Shown: positions 1 through 12,035 of the stretch, piece by piece
Layout: the number at the start of each line of letters is the position of its first letter
How positions within the stretch are numbered: position 1 is the stretch's first letter
NCBI RefSeq assembly: GCF_963259705.1
Contig: NC_081846.1
Location: 91,152,641-91,216,640 of the forward strand
From: Myotis daubentonii
Lineage: Eukaryota > Chordata > Mammalia > Chiroptera > Vespertilionidae
Reading direction: 5' to 3'
Length of the DNA stretch: 64,000 nucleotides
Made by a program: the position numbers and the translations under genes
Notes under the pieces: model-generated
Seen by the model: only the letters and a program-made list of their open reading frames with translations
The model's database searches: none
Told to the model about the DNA's origin: nothing

Positions 1-1466
1 AGGCATCCTGAGATCTGCCTTCAAATTTCTCCACCTGCCTATTAGGCTCAGTCAACTAAAGAGCATCTGGCAGTACTGGAGTTGCATGAGGTAAGTCCTC
101 AGTATGTCACCATGTAGGGGTGAGTGGTGTTCACCAGGTTCAAATTGATACACGTTCAAATTCATTTCCAGGCTACTCAGAAAATGTCCCAGAATATACA
201 AACTGTAGCTGCCACCTATTAGGTGGGGCAGAACCTCAATGACTCACCAGGGTGAGGCCAGAAGAGTTTATTAGGCCCAAATTAACCAAGATTTGCCCGT
301 GTGAAGGGAAAGCACTGCACCTGTCAGGCGTCTGAGGAAAAAATGGCCCCAGTACTAGAGTCACACACCTCAGTCTATCTCTGTTTCTGTCAGGAACCCA
401 AGATCAGCAGGGCATGGCTGCTGGGAGTTAAGAAGGTAGGTTAGTGGATCTCCTATGAGGGGGAGGTGCTGTTCAGATTTAGCGAAAGTTGGAGGTGGGG
501 CCCCTTCACCAGAGTCACAGAGCCTTTTGTCTCAAAGTCTGCCCAGACCTCCTGGAAGCTTCTGCTTACTAGCTTTTTAGCACGAATATGGGGCCTCTGG
601 GAGCCTGGAAGGTGGTCCTAGCGAATTTTCTTTAGGGGGAAGTACCAGTGAGGTTTACAGAAAATTTGGGGGAATTGCAACTGTCCCAAAGCCCCATTAG
701 TCAGTCACCAATACCCCCTGAGTCTACCCAGACCATTACACCCTGGCCATATAGCAGTTTCCTCAGAAGAGTGCAAGCTCTGCAGGATAGGGTGACAGAA
801 AATCCAGATGGAGTTATTGCATTTCTCCAGTCTGAAGCCTTAAGCACAGGAATGCTTCACTCAAGAATGATGGCGTCTTCTTGGGTGGAGAGGGATTCTG
901 AACAGGGATCCTGGTGTCTGTCCCTTCAATTGTCTCCCCAGAGCCACCAGCTTCAGTTTCTCCTTACATGACTCTAGTCCACTCTACCCTCCATCTGCCA
1001 GAGCCCAGAGTGAGTGGCTGTGAATGTGCTTTTGTGCAGTGTTCCTTTAAGAGGGCACTTGTGCCTGTAAGAGTCCAGTTTCTCCCTGGTGGACAGAATC
1101 CTTGCTGATTTTCACAGCCAGATGTTACATGGGCGCCCCTTCCCAACCCTGCTACTCTGGACTGGGGAGCCTGGCATGGGGTTCCGACCCCATGGTCTTC
1201 AGAGGGAATCTTTGCAGCTGAGACATGTCTCTGGAACTCAGCCTCCGCCCACAGTAGGAGAGCCAGTCCTTTTAGCATCTCTGCACTTCTGGCCAGTCTC
1301 AAAGTGGCTTCATCTGTAAATCCGTGGTTAGAAGACTTCTTTTTAGCTAGTCTTCAGTTGGTTACTTAGGGTGCTAGGTCTATATTTTAGTTGTAATTCC
1401 AGTTTGGTCATGGGAGGAGGTGAGTGTACCTTCCATCTACTCTGCTGCCATCTTGCATTTCCTATC
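1..1466 (-). mobile_element. L1 5' end (5'UTR), runs off left edge
   Basis: On the minus strand the segment starts near 1466 with CAAGATGGCAGCAGAG, followed by text like CACCTCCTCCCATGACC, the usual beginning of a mammalian L1 5'UTR. About 1.4 kb of GC-richer 5'UTR-like sequence follows toward position 1 with no complete ORF. The element probably continues into ORF1 left of the window. ORFs here on either strand are short and match no protein I know. An LTR origin is less likely because no TG...CA terminus is seen. Confidence 0.65.
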
Positions 1467-1474
1467 TTCTTTCA

Positions 1475-1700
1475 GATTAGTGTTTCAGGTTTCTTTGGAT
1501 ATATACCCCAAAGTGGAATCACCTGGTCATAAGGTAGTTCCATTTTTAATTCTTTGAAGACACTCCATACTGTTTTCATATAGGCTGCATCAATCTACAT
1601 TTCCACCCACAGTGCGCATGGGTTCCTTTTCTCCACCAACACTTGTCTGTATTATTGATCATAGCCATTCTGATAGGTGTGAGATGATAGTTCATTGCTG
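1475..1700 (-). mobile_element. L1 ORF2 3'-part fragment
   Basis: The minus strand reads as the distal part of L1 ORF2: the text around 'tatatccaaagaaacctgaaacactaatc' region (1475-1530) and the region matching the 'actgtgggtggaaatgtagattgatgc' stretch (1590-1615) are standard L1 motifs. It lies beyond the 5' start of the neighbouring inverted L1, so it is a separate, older copy. Confidence 0.6.
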
Positions 1701-2960
1701 TTGCTATCTAGTGCTCACCTCTTCTCACCTGCATTATCTCACTATTGAGGGCAGAAGAAAGGAGAAAATGATTGTGGAGCATATGCCAAATGCCAGACAC
1801 TGACATATGGTCTTTACATGCAGCTTAAGTTAACTGTCTGTCCCCTCCCTGCTTCCCACTCTTGTGAATTGCTGAGATATTATCTTCTCTATATCTACCA
1901 AAGTAACCAAAGTGTCTGGAACATAGTAAGATCAGTGAGTATGGGTAGTGTGATAAAGTTATAGAACTAATAATCTTGAGAATAAAAAGTAAGGAACTCT
2001 GGGAATTGTGAAGTGACATGGTAGTCCTCAAGCATATTTAGGATACTTATTTTCAGAGTAATCTATAAATTAAGCTAAGAATAATAGTGCTTTTCAAGTC
2101 TATTTAATCATGTTCAGTTTCACTGTAGTGTTAGGTAAAAAAATGATGCCATGATACAATAAAATTAGTAACATTGGGTTAAACAAATCCAGACATATTT
2201 ATTTGCTGCAGAATGTCTCAGACTCTATTTTGCTAATGTGTATGGTATACTCTAAGTTAATATACAGTTCCTATATTCTTTTGACCTTAGAGAATCACGT
2301 GGAAATAGTGTCCCTTAGAGCACAAATTAGGAAAGTTTTATTTAGTGAATGAATGAAGGTCTAGCTCAATGGAAACCCTAATGTACAGGGAAGAATTTAG
2401 ATCAGAGTTGAAGTCTGATTTGGTACTAGAAAAAGTTATAGGAACAAACTTACTCATTTCCAATACTGGACTGATGTCAGTGAGTATAATCGAAGGATTT
2501 TCATTAAGCTCCTAACTTTATCAAGACTATCTGGTTTGTTTGTAGAGCTAAGTATGCAGTCAGGATAGGTATATGGTTTTGTAATTCAAAGAATGAGTGA
2601 GGATGGTGGGCGGTGGACAAGGAGTGATTAACAAAGCAGTTTGAATAAAGATAGTTCATATATTTTAAATTATATTTAAGTAGTAATTACCTTATGTTTC
2701 TATATCACAAATTATTTTGTTGGTCCCAAAAGTTAATATTTATTTCTGGTGTTTTTAAATAATGAAAATATATGCCTGTTCTTGGGTTGAAATTAGTCAG
2801 ATTATTTTTTTTTACTACTAACATTACTATATTAAATACTGATTATTATACAGTGAATTATACAGTGATGTCAAGAACAGATATATCACTTGATAGTTTA
2901 AGTTTTTTTCCTCCAAAGGAAGAATATGTTATTTGGTAAGTCAATTACTACTTTTATCCT
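1700..2960. other. Unique AT-rich DNA, no gene seen
   Basis: No splice-bounded coding segment or long ORF is recognisable. Around 1780-1830 and 1905-1950 there are faint MIR/L2-like phrases ('ccagacactgacatatgg', 'tctggaacatagtaag') too decayed to delimit. Confidence 0.5.
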
Positions 2961-3115
2961 GTAAATAAAGGCGTGGGCTGGACACTTTGCATGTAATCCT
3001 TTTAATAAATCTATGACATATTATTTATATTTATTTTTAGAAAGATAGTGACTTACCTACATTGACACAAGTTTTCATTGGTGAAGTAAGGAGCTATAGG
3101 CAGACATTTTCTATA
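2960..3115 (-). repeat. MIR SINE (old, decayed)
   Basis: The order 'ggacactttgcatgtaatc', a run resembling the MIR 'cattttacagatgagg' core, and then 'agtgacttacctacattg' matches the inverted MIR layout (size-distribution phrase, core, accumulation phrase). Divergence is high. Confidence 0.6.
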
Positions 3116-3620
3116 GAGAGCAATATTTAAACATTTGAAATGCAAATAAAATGTTTACAAGCATAGCAATAATAGAGTGCAGTTATAGGAACCATGGAAA
3201 ATGTACCTACAACTTTATTATTTTTCAATTATCAATCAGTCAACCAGTTATGCTTTAGAATAGTGATTCTACAAGTTTAGTGACAACCATTATACACCCT
3301 TATTTAAAATTTCATGTTCTAGGGCTGAAGATAAGAGTCTGATTCTATAGATCTGGGTGCATTTTAATAATAAAATTATATGCTTAGATTTCAGACATCA
3401 CAAACAATTTTGTTGAAAGTGTAGGCAGACCATGCAGAGTCTCATATTTTACTTAATATAAAACATTGCCAAAAAGCTCTTCAAACATTAAATGAAATAA
3501 TGTATGTGAAGTGCTAATATAGTATGGTGACATTGAAGGGCCATAAAAACTTAGTTCCTTTTCTGTTTAAGTATTTAATGACCACTGGCTACAGAAGACC
3601 AATATTTTTTTCTAGACCTG
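3115..3620. other. Unique AT-rich DNA
   Basis: No recognisable gene or repeat; ordinary intergenic composition. Confidence 0.45.
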
Positions 3621-4500
3621 TAGTGATATAAGTGGAACATAGACAGAGTGTGGCTTCTGAAGAACTGAGAATTTCCTGGGGGAAGCACGGGCATGGAGAA
3701 GGACATGCTTACCCCTTCCACTGTCCTCTGCACACCTGTTATGGCAACTCCATTCTCTTAGTGGTTCAGGCCAAAGGCCTCGTCGTCAGCCTTGATACTG
3801 TTCTTTGTTTCACACTCCACATCTTACATACCTGTGATATATTCAGAGTCCAAACCTTGCCAGTCTTTCATCTGCCCCCACCCTGACCACAACTAGTTGT
3901 TCTTGCTTGCAGTCTGTTTTCACAGGGCAGCCGGAATTATCTTATAAAATATGTCAGCTGTCAGATCATGCCACACCACTGCTCAATTCCTCCACTCTCC
4001 CCATATACTCAGAAATAAAGCCAAAGTCATTAATTTTTTAAATGAGTGGCCACACTTCCTCTCTGAATTGTCTTCAGCTTTCTTTAGCTCCCTGCCCCAA
4101 CCATGCCCTTCTCCTGCTGCCCTCAGATAGGCCCAGCCATATCCCACTCAAGGCTGTAGCATCTGATCTTCTCTGACTGGAATGCACTCTCTCAGACACC
4201 TGAATGGCATACTTTTTTATCACCTTAAAGTCTGAGTAGCGTATTTAAAATTGAGACTCTTCCACCGCTGAGACTCACTATCCCTTTTCCTGGCTTAGCC
4301 CTTCCCTAGTAATTGACAGTTAAAGCAAACACTTTACAGCTTACTTTTTTGTTTACTAATTGTTAATTTTTCTCCCTCTTCTCACTAGAACATAAACAAG
4401 CAAGAGTAGGGATTTTTGTCCATTTAATTCATTGACCTACTAGTACATGCATAGAACCACACACACAGTTATCACACAATAAATATATGAAAGAATACAT
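3620..4500 (+). repeat. L2 LINE 3' region
   Basis: The segment carries the familiar L2 succession: 'gtcagatcatgccacaccactgctc' text near 3957-3982, 'gactggaatgcactctc' near 4178, and the terminal 'tcactagaacataaac...agggatttttgtcc' with 'tagaaccacacacac' near 4384-4465. This is an ancient LINE remnant and not coding. The 84-codon ORF at 3632-3886 falls in its 5' part and is not a gene. Confidence 0.75.
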
Positions 4501-4554
4501 AAATACCAGTACATGTAATAACTAATAAATAAATTATTGGTGTCCAGCATTTAT

Positions 4555-4740
4555 TGGTGTCTAGTATATTTAAGGTATTACACTTGAGACTATATTACAT
4601 TTTTAGTCATAACAATAATTCTTTGAGTTAAGTATTGCAAAGTATGCATTTAGAAATGAAAATCGATTTGAAGATGTCAGAAATATTAAGTGTCTTTTGT
4701 GATAATAAGTAGTAAGACAGGTATCTGAAAGAAGACCCTT
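4555..4740 (-). repeat. MIR SINE (decayed)
   Basis: The phrase order 'cataacaataattctttgag...gcatttagaaatgaaaatcg...taagtgtcttttgtgataa' corresponds to an inverted MIR (Ser/Leu tRNA-derived SINE). It is strongly diverged. Confidence 0.5.
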
Positions 4741-5396
4741 TTAATTCCAGTGCACATGCTGGCTTTGCTGAAGGAAGTTCTCTCTAATATCCTTAAAGAG
4801 ATCCTAATATTATTGTATGGCACAGAGAGGCAATATCTAAGTCCACTGGTCTGATAAATGCCTTTAATTAACTTTAACAGAAGTTACATTTTTGGGACAA
4901 AATATATTTGGGATAAAATATCATTGTCAAATTAAGTCATGTTCACAAACTCTTATGTATTTTTAAATAATATTGGCAAAAAATTTTATTAAATGCTAAT
5001 ACATTATGTACATTGCTAAATCTGTATCTCCATTTGGGATTAATTAACAAAGTCAAGCACTAATGTCATCAGAAGATTGTTTACAAATTTGCCATTTCTT
5101 CACTAATCAATAACTGTGCTTGATTGATTAAATTTGTATATTAATATGCATTTATAAATATTTCATTAACAATATAATCAAGGGCCTATAAGTATTGTCT
5201 GTTGAAGCTTATGTAGGTTTGACTGACTGAACTAGACAACCCATGCCAATATTCTAATCTACCTGCTTTCAAACATACTGAGCTAATTATCTGTAATACA
5301 TCTTTATGAAACTTTTCTCCCAGTGAAATTCCTGCCCCATTCCTTAATCTCTTCCCAAAATGTAGGGTCTTCCAAGGCTCATTTAACACATTCTTA
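4740..5396. other. Unique AT-rich DNA
   Basis: No gene or clear repeat seen; long A/T runs only. Confidence 0.45.
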
Positions 5397-5804
5397 TCAT
5401 ATATAATAAAGAGTTAATATGCAAATTAACCTGCATGCCATCACAAGATGGCTGCCTATGACCAGGCCATCAGGGGGGTTAGTGAGGGACGACCAATGAC
5501 TGAACAGCAGGCTGTGTGGGGCGACCAAGCTGGCAGAAGGGTTAGTGAGGGACCACCAAATGACTGAACAGCAGGCTGCGTGGGGCAACTAGGCTGGTAG
5601 GGGGGGAAGATGGGGGCAACCAGGCCAGCAGGGTGGGCAGTTGGGGATGACCAGGCCAGCAGGCATGTGAGTGATTAGGAGCCAGCAGTCCAGGATTGTG
5701 AGAGGAATGTCAGACATCCCCCCAAGGGGTCGTGGATTGGAGAGGGTGCAGGCTGGGCTGAGGGGACCCTCCCCATGCATGAATTTCATGCACCAGACCT
5801 CTAG
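5397..5804 (+). mobile_element. Non-autonomous Helitron (HeliBat-like), 408 bp
   Basis: The 5' end is TCATATATAATAAAGAG followed by ATGCAAATTAACC; the 3' end is a short imperfect palindrome (ATGCATGAATTTCATGCA) just before GACCTCTAG. The element lies between a flanking A (5396) and T (5805), the A/T target expected for Helitrons, with no target duplication. No Rep/helicase coding is present, so it relied on an autonomous partner. The GC-rich interior contains repeated 'accaggccagcag' type text. Confidence 0.85.
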
Positions 5805-7030
5805 TTACCTATAAACTTCCTTTGTTTTTGGAAAATTCACATTAATCTCCTCTTTATTTTTAGTTACACATAATGGTTTTTCCCTCAGTTTACCACCTAT
5901 TTACTCATATTTATTCATTAAATTTATTGAGTTCCTACTCTGTATCAAGCTCAGAATTCTTTCAGATGCAACTATGAATATGACATAATCCCAACTCATA
6001 TGGAATGTACAGCTATTTGGTGTGTGTTTAAGTTTCTTCACAGAAACATTGCTTTGACATCTGCAATACTCTATATTCATACTCACAATGTAAAGATACA
6101 TAAAATATAGTAATTGATGTTGAAGAGTCTGCAGTCTAATGGATGAGAAAGGCACATAAATTTATGCTCACTATATGATGTGGTTAGTGCTATAATTGAA
6201 ATAAACACAGAATGATGACAGAGCAAAATGAAAAAGCACAGAACCCATTTGGGGATGGTGAGCCAAGAAAAGAAAGAGAAGATGATACTTGAACTGGCCA
6301 TCAAGGGGTTATGTGAACAAGTCCAACCAAGACTGACAAGGTGAGATGGTTTCACTGCTTGTTTTTCGTTTTCCTCTCCAACATTAACAGATATGAAGAT
6401 TTGAAAGAACAAGAACTATAGCCTGTCTCAAATGGAAGTACAATATGCATTTAGTGTAAAATTTCAATTACGTTTTTTGACTGAGTATATTGAGTAAGGG
6501 ACAATTATATACTACTCGAGGCGCTTGCCTTAGCTCTTTGAAGACACAGTTAACAAAAGTTAGACTGTACTTTTGTCCCTATGTGGGCATCATAGACAAA
6601 AATTGGGAAAAATTATTTTCTGCTTCTCTATTGTGCCAACCTATGTTGTGGAAAGAATGACAGAAAAAACTAACAAGTCAGTATAATATTTGTTGTCTTT
6701 GTTTCTGGCATTTTAAAAAAATTCTTCCCGCCTTGACTTCAGTTCTGCTTCCCCATTTACTAGCCCCACGGGTGAGCTGACTTCTTTGCAGTGGTGCTTT
6801 CCTGTCATCTGAGGGTTTTCCCAGTGGGTCAACGCCAGCATGACATTCTGATGTTGCCTGGGGGAAGGTAAATGAACCTAATGCCCAACACAGAGGGTGG
6901 CAGCGCAGAGCCTTACAAAAGACTCCAAGGTGAGACTATGGCCCTAAGATACCTCACCGTTATGCTACAGTGCTTTCACTTTTCCTCAGTGGCTTCAGTT
7001 GCTGCCGTGTGCTGTGGGGTCAGGAGGCAG
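5805..7030. other. Unique DNA, no gene supported
   Basis: ORFs of 84 and 109 codons occur on the minus strand (5901-6412) but have no recognisable domain or exon structure and read as chance frames in AT-rich sequence. Nothing else is identified. Confidence 0.5.
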
Positions 7031-7190
7031 AGACAGGCTCTGGCTAAGGAGCCAATTCGTTGTGTTGTTCTTAATCAGTTACCTGACCTCTCCAGGTCTC
7101 AACATTCCTTTCTTATAACATGAAGATACAGTTGCTGAGACTGTAATTATGAATTACATGAAAATTTATCTGAAAGCTACTCCTATTCTC
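7030..7190 (+). repeat. MIR-like SINE
   Basis: 'ttaatcagttacctgacctctccaggtctcaacattccttt' near 7070-7115 resembles the MIR 'agttacttaacctctctgtgcctcagtttcc' phrase. Only the core is recognisable. Confidence 0.5.
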
Positions 7191-7434
7191 CTCAGGTCTT
7201 TGTGTTCTCAGCCTGTCTCTCTTGCTTAGCTATTAGGTGTGGCAAGATTTTTAGGGTGAAAAAAGCTATTTAATTCTGTAAGGCTCTTCTTAAGTGTCTT
7301 TTCCTTTAGAAAGCCTGTTGGGACTCTGAGATGATTTCCCTCCTTGGTATCTTCTGAAGGACATTTTGGTTTGTAATGATGTATCTCTTTTTCAGCAACC
7401 TCAGCTGTGTTGCAAATGCCTTAGCATGGGAAAT

Positions 7435-7520
7435 GTGACTCTTCATCGCACCCTAATATTGATAGCTTAGTAGCTGCTCCATACATATTTCATAAATGTA
7501 CCAATGAATGAACATGTTAC
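7435..7520 (+). repeat. L2 3' terminus (short)
   Basis: 'tagtagctgctccatacatatttcataaatgtaccaatgaatgaac' resembles the L2 end 'tagtaggtgctcaataaatatttgttgaatgaatga'. It is a short, old fragment. Confidence 0.5.
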
Positions 7521-7639
7521 CTGCACATTAAACATATATTGCATACATCGTGATGTCTCTCCATTATAAGAATAAGTATTTTATATTTTGGTAGTTCCAT
7601 TTTAACTTTATTATCATAATATTGTATTATTGCTAATAT

Positions 7640-8050
7640 AGATGGTATTTAATTTAATTTTTTCCATCACCATTTGTCCCCTCTATGCCCTCTTCCTATC
7701 CCCCTTCACTCTTATAATCACCACAATGTTGTCCATGCCCATGAGTTCTATCTTTCTTTCTTTTTAACTTTTTTGCTCAATCCCTCAACCCCACCCCACC
7801 CCCTCACCCCTGCCCCCACAACCCCAGAGATGTCTGCCTGTTCTCTATCCATTAGTTTGTCTCTATTTTTCTTGGTAGTTCAGTTTGTTCATTAAATTCC
7901 ATCTATAAGTGAGATCATATGGTATTTGTCTTTCTCTGACCAGTTTATTTCACTTAGCATAATGTTCTCTAGGTCTATCCATGCTTTCATGAAGGGTAAT
8001 ATTTTCTTCCTTTTTACAGCAGAGTAGTATTCCACTGTGTATTTAAATAG
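7640..8050 (-). mobile_element. L1 3' end
   Basis: Read on the minus strand it is the end of L1 ORF2 plus a 3'UTR: text matching 'gagtagtattccactgtg' and 'ttcacttagcataatg' (7950-8040) followed by the C-rich 3'UTR at 7780-7820. It is 5'-truncated, the usual fate of L1 inserts. Confidence 0.75.
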
Positions 8051-8300
8051 CTTTTAAAAAATAGGGTGTACTCAACATGGGCCATTAGTCACTAACCAGT
8101 ATATATGTGTTTTTGCTATCAAATTTACTAGTACATCAAAACACCAATTGAGCTGAATTCTGTAGATTAAAAATACATATTTTGTTGCTTTCTATGTTGT
8201 TGTTGATGATGGTTTTGTAGAAGACTCTGTGGTTGTTCAGCAAGAAGCAGCAAAGCTCAGTCACTCCTCAGCCTGTCGTGTACTCAGAGACGGGAGTTCC
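8050..8300. other. Unique DNA
   Basis: No gene or repeat recognised. Confidence 0.4.
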
Positions 8301-8395
8301 TCTTATGCTGCCATTTAACTTCCACTCATCTTTCAGGTCTCAGCTCAGGCAGCACGCCCTCCCACAAGGAAGACTAGGAGGTGGCTGGGGGTGTG
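8300..8395 (+). repeat. L2 fragment
   Basis: 'ccactcatctttcaggtctcagctcaggcagcacgccctccc' matches the internal L2 phrase 'catctttcaggtctcagctcaaatgtcacctcctc'. Confidence 0.55.
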
Positions 8396-8682
8396 GACTC
8401 TGGATTGACTGTTCTGTGTTTCAAAATAATGTTATTGAAAGGAGGAAGGGAGTGATAAGGGAGGCACAAGGCCAAAGCCAGGAGACTCAGTTGAATTATC
8501 AGGTTTCCCCAGAGTGGTGAATGCATCCAGCATATGCGTGCAGAGAAGATGTTAATGCATCAGTTTACAGAAGCTAGAAATATGGTTAATGCACTGCTGT
8601 CCACTAGAAATAAGTCCAGTCGATTGAAGGGCAGCTGAGACCGAACACCCAAATTCCCAATCAATTCAAAGTTTTCATTTAC

Positions 8683-8796
8683 TTTTTTAAAAAATTCTTT
8701 ATTGTTGAAAGTATTACATATGTCTTCTTTTTCCCCCATTAACCTCTCCCCCCACTCCCACCCCTCAGCACTGGCCCTTGATGGGCATGGAAATCA
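8683..8796 (-). mobile_element. L1 3' terminal fragment
   Basis: It starts with a T-run and continues 'attctttattgttgaaagtattacatatgtc' then C-rich text, the reverse complement of the bat L1 3'UTR tail ('...acatatgtaatactttcaacaataaagaat'). Flanking 'tcattta' on both sides may be the remains of the target duplication. Confidence 0.7.
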
Positions 8797-8924
8797 TTTA
8801 AAAGAATTTATTTTATACCTTTTTTGATTAAAAAACTACATACTGTGAAGAGAAGAAGCAAAATTGTAAAATTATAATTATCATTATAAACATCATTATA
8901 AAATTGTATTTTTATTTCTTAACT

Positions 8925-9080
8925 TATTTAATTCCCACAATATCACTGTGACATATTAAACCAATATTGCAAATGAAGACACTGAAGCTCACAATAGTTA
9001 CATGATTTATCCCAAACTCATATAATAAGCAGCTAGGGTAGCCCAGATGTAAAATCTGTTTTTGCATAGCATTCTAGCTC
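8925..9080 (-). repeat. MIR SINE
   Basis: Inverted MIR: 'cttatttaattcccacaatatcactg', then 'gcaaatgaagacactgaagctc', 'atagttacatgatttatccc', and 'aagcagctagggtagccc'. All four blocks are in the right order. Confidence 0.75.
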
Positions 9081-10155
9081 CTACATTCTGCTGTTGCAAA
9101 CAAAAAGACGACATATGCTCTCTTAGCATGCAGAACATTCTCTGCCTTCAATGAGTGGTGCTTTTAGGGAGCTATTTTAAATGAAATAGACTATTCAAGT
9201 GACTTTAAAATATCAGTCTCATTCACAAAGAATGTGCAGTCCATCTGGGAGACAAGCTATGCATGTGACTTTTATTATTAAATTATCTGTTTATTCACAT
9301 ATGGTAGAAGAGTAAAACTATATGTCATGTTGAAATTAGTGCAAAGGATCTTTCTTTCAGAAATTTTATTAAATGATGCTTGTTGGAGGAGGGGAAACTC
9401 TAGGCAACTAAGTTATCTCTAGCCTAGACAAAGGAACAAACAAAGGTTAATGTATGAATAAATCTCTCATTAGAAATGAAAGGATTGGAGCATGCAGATT
9501 GAGAGAGAAAATTAAACACAGAAGGAGAGATGAGGGCATGCGAGACTCTCTGAATTTGGGAAATAAGAGTGAATTGTTAACTATAGAAATGTCTAATATT
9601 GAATTGAAAGTTATATGCATTGCTGCAATATAATCTGTCCACATCCCCTAATTTCCAATAGAGTTTGATGGCAGTTAAGAGAAAGACTGTAAAATCAGGG
9701 CTTATTAGGAGGGGGCAATTGGGAATAAAACTATGAGCTGAAATACAAGTAATGGATCCAGCAGAGACAAGAACTCAGTACCACAGTGAATGTGAACCAT
9801 AACATTGCAGGGAGAGTAGGGGCATTTCTACAGGAGATGGAATGAGAGCGCACAAAGCAGTGCGGACTGCAACAATGAGCACACTGGCATCACAGTTAAC
9901 CTATCTTTCTGTAACCTTAGCAGAATTACATAAATTTTATTATGAATTTTAAATACTTAAAGGTGAATTCAGTTCTTCAGTTGCCTTGTGCCCTGTCAAG
10001 TTTCTCCAGACGTAATACTGGATGAAAGTGAATAATAGTGAAATATGCATTTCTGCATCATCTCAACAGCCTGTCTGGAATCCAGAACTGTTCTATTAAA
10101 ATATATCTTTCTTCATTAAAGCAAGTTATCAGTGAAAGGAATTCTGCCCCTTTTC
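9080..10155. other. Unique DNA, no gene supported
   Basis: Ordinary AT-rich intergenic DNA. It contains the 24-bp word at 9424-9447 that recurs exactly inside the Tigger1 copy (see findings). Confidence 0.45.
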
Positions 10156-10290
10156 TACTAGACTAGAGGTCTGCCAGAGCAGGCTGCTGCTTCCTGCGGA
10201 TAGCGACCATGTCTTATTCATCGCTGGATCCCACAGCCAGGCAGAATGGCAGGTGTCTGGCAGAGTGAACACGGAATGGTGGTTGAATTC
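10155..10290 (+). repeat. L2 3' end
   Basis: 'actagactagaggtctgccagagcaggctgc...gcgaccatgtcttattcatcgctggatcccacagcc' corresponds to the L2 3' phrase 'actagactgtaagctcc...gggaccatgtcttattcatctttgtatccc'. It is old and non-coding. Confidence 0.65.
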
Positions 10291-10760
10291 AATTATGTTG
10301 GGGTTGGGTGGACTTGACTAAGTGACCGAATTTAAGACAGAACTCTACTCCTTCTGATTTGCTAAATATAAACAACAAAAACTTGATCTTTTCCTCTAGT
10401 ATATTTGTTCAAAGGAACATTTTGAAGCTTATTCAAAGACAGGCCAGACTATTCCTTGAAACTGGTTTGTGTTGTTTATAATTTAATTTATTGTTAATAA
10501 ATATTATAATTATTTCTAGGTATCACTAATGACTGCAAAATTTTAAAATTTCACAACCTAGCCCTTAGTGTATGAAGGAGTCTGTCAGTAACGTATATAC
10601 TATCCACTCCATCTAAAAGTCTCAGTACTGGAGAAAAAGACAGTGTGTACACGCTGCTGCTTCCTCCGAGCTCTGGCTTTGCAAACAGCAGAGAGGCAGA
10701 GCTCAGTGGTCTCTTTCAGCTGCTCCGTAGGTGTCATTTCCTTTGAGCTGGCCATCATTT

Positions 10761-10927
10761 AAGAATCTCGGCCAGCAAACCAATGGACATGGACAACGGG
10801 GGGATGGGAGCATGAGTTTGTGTGTGTGGGGGGGAGGTTGGGGGTTAATGGGGGGGATGAGGACACATTTGTAATACCTTAACTAAAAATTAAAAAAAAA
10901 AAAAAAAAAAAAAGAATCTCCGGCCAG
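10761..10927 (+). mobile_element. Short 5'-truncated L1 with target duplication
   Basis: About 135 bp of L1 3'UTR (10776-10911: 'ccaatggacatggacaacgg', G-rich stretch, 'gtaataccttaac', poly(A)) is bracketed by AAGAATCTCGGCCAG (10761-10775) and AAGAATCTCCGGCCAG (10912-10927), a 15/16-bp target-site duplication differing by one base. This is a classic target-primed reverse-transcription product and looks comparatively young. Confidence 0.9.
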
Positions 10928-11685
10928 GCTGTTTGCTTAAAGAAACTTGGCTGAGAAAATGACCAAGTTTAAATAAGCTCATTTGCTTCCTAGATACTCT
11001 GCATTTATTTCAGAATCAAATTAGTTTCTATTTTTATTTCAATAATATCAATATTTGGTAACAATTTATAGAAAGAGGCTGTAGAACCTGAAAAATTAAT
11101 ATTGACATTATAAAAAGCTAAATCTATAATATTTAAAGGGGCCACTTACTTTAATTTTGAGGCATATGTCATGCAAAGTGTGTGGACACTTCTGCTTTCA
11201 AAGCCATTGCAAGTCATGCATTACCTGAGATGTCTGTGCATGGGTTGGTTCATTGTCTCAGCCTTGGTTTATAAGGAAAGCAGGAGTAATAATCATTAAG
11301 TAATATAACTTTCTAAGACTCTAAAAAAGTACCAAGGTGATATGTGAAGAGGATGATCAGTAAATGGTGATTACTATAGTCATTAATTACAAACATGAGT
11401 TGAATTTTAAGTACTAAATATAATATCTTAGTTAATCTGGGTCAAATGGTTTATTTGGGTTTCTTTTCTATGTGTCACATTTTTTACACAGACTAAATGT
11501 GTTGATAGAAAGGTTAGACCTTCAGATATAGTAAACTAATATTTATTCAGTAATGACTTTATACCATCCTCTTACTTTAAATGTATTATCATCATGTTTA
11601 TCAAAAATTATTCAATATTAGATGTTCACTGTTGTAATAATATTTCTATGTACATGACATCATTGATTCTTTATCTAACCTTTTT
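10928..11685. other. Unique AT-rich DNA
   Basis: No gene or clear repeat recognised. Confidence 0.45.
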
Positions 11686-11795
11686 GTCTCTGTTTTGCAG
11701 ATGAAGAAACTAAAGCTCTATGCAGTTAAATTAGTAGGAAGTAGGTTTGGGATTTGAGGCAAGTCTGCCTGACTCTAAAATAAGCATGAATACTA
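11685..11795 (-). repeat. MIR SINE
   Basis: 'tctgttttgcagatgaagaaactaaagctctatgcagtt' followed by 'gggatttgaggcaagtctgcctgactct' matches inverted MIR core and 5' part. Confidence 0.7.
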
Positions 11796-11809
11796 CAGCT
11801 AGAAATGTA

Positions 11810-12035
11810 CTGAGCACATTTTCTGTCAAACACTCTTCCAAATAATTTATGTGAATTGCTTACTGACCCTTGTAACAAATCATTTGAATCAATTACTATT
11901 GTTATAAGCCTAATTTAAACATAAAGAACATAAGGTACAGAGAAGACAAGTAACATTGCCAAGGTCACGCAACTACAAATGATAACTTAGGAAGTTGATC
12001 TTGAACAGTCTGACTCTAACATTTAAACTCCACTG
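11810..12035 (-). repeat. MIR SINE
   Basis: A full-order inverted MIR: 'ctgagcacattttctgtc', 'acataaagaacataaggtacagagaagac', 'aagtaacattgccaaggtcacgcaac', and 'ttgaacagtctgactctaac'. It lies directly next to the previous MIR but is a separate insertion because the blocks repeat. Confidence 0.75.

Noticed and set aside
1..1466. Endogenous retrovirus LTR
   Set aside because: The minus-strand start matches the L1 5'UTR opening; no TG...CA ends, primer-binding site or gag/pol text. No convincing endogenous retrovirus was seen anywhere in the window.
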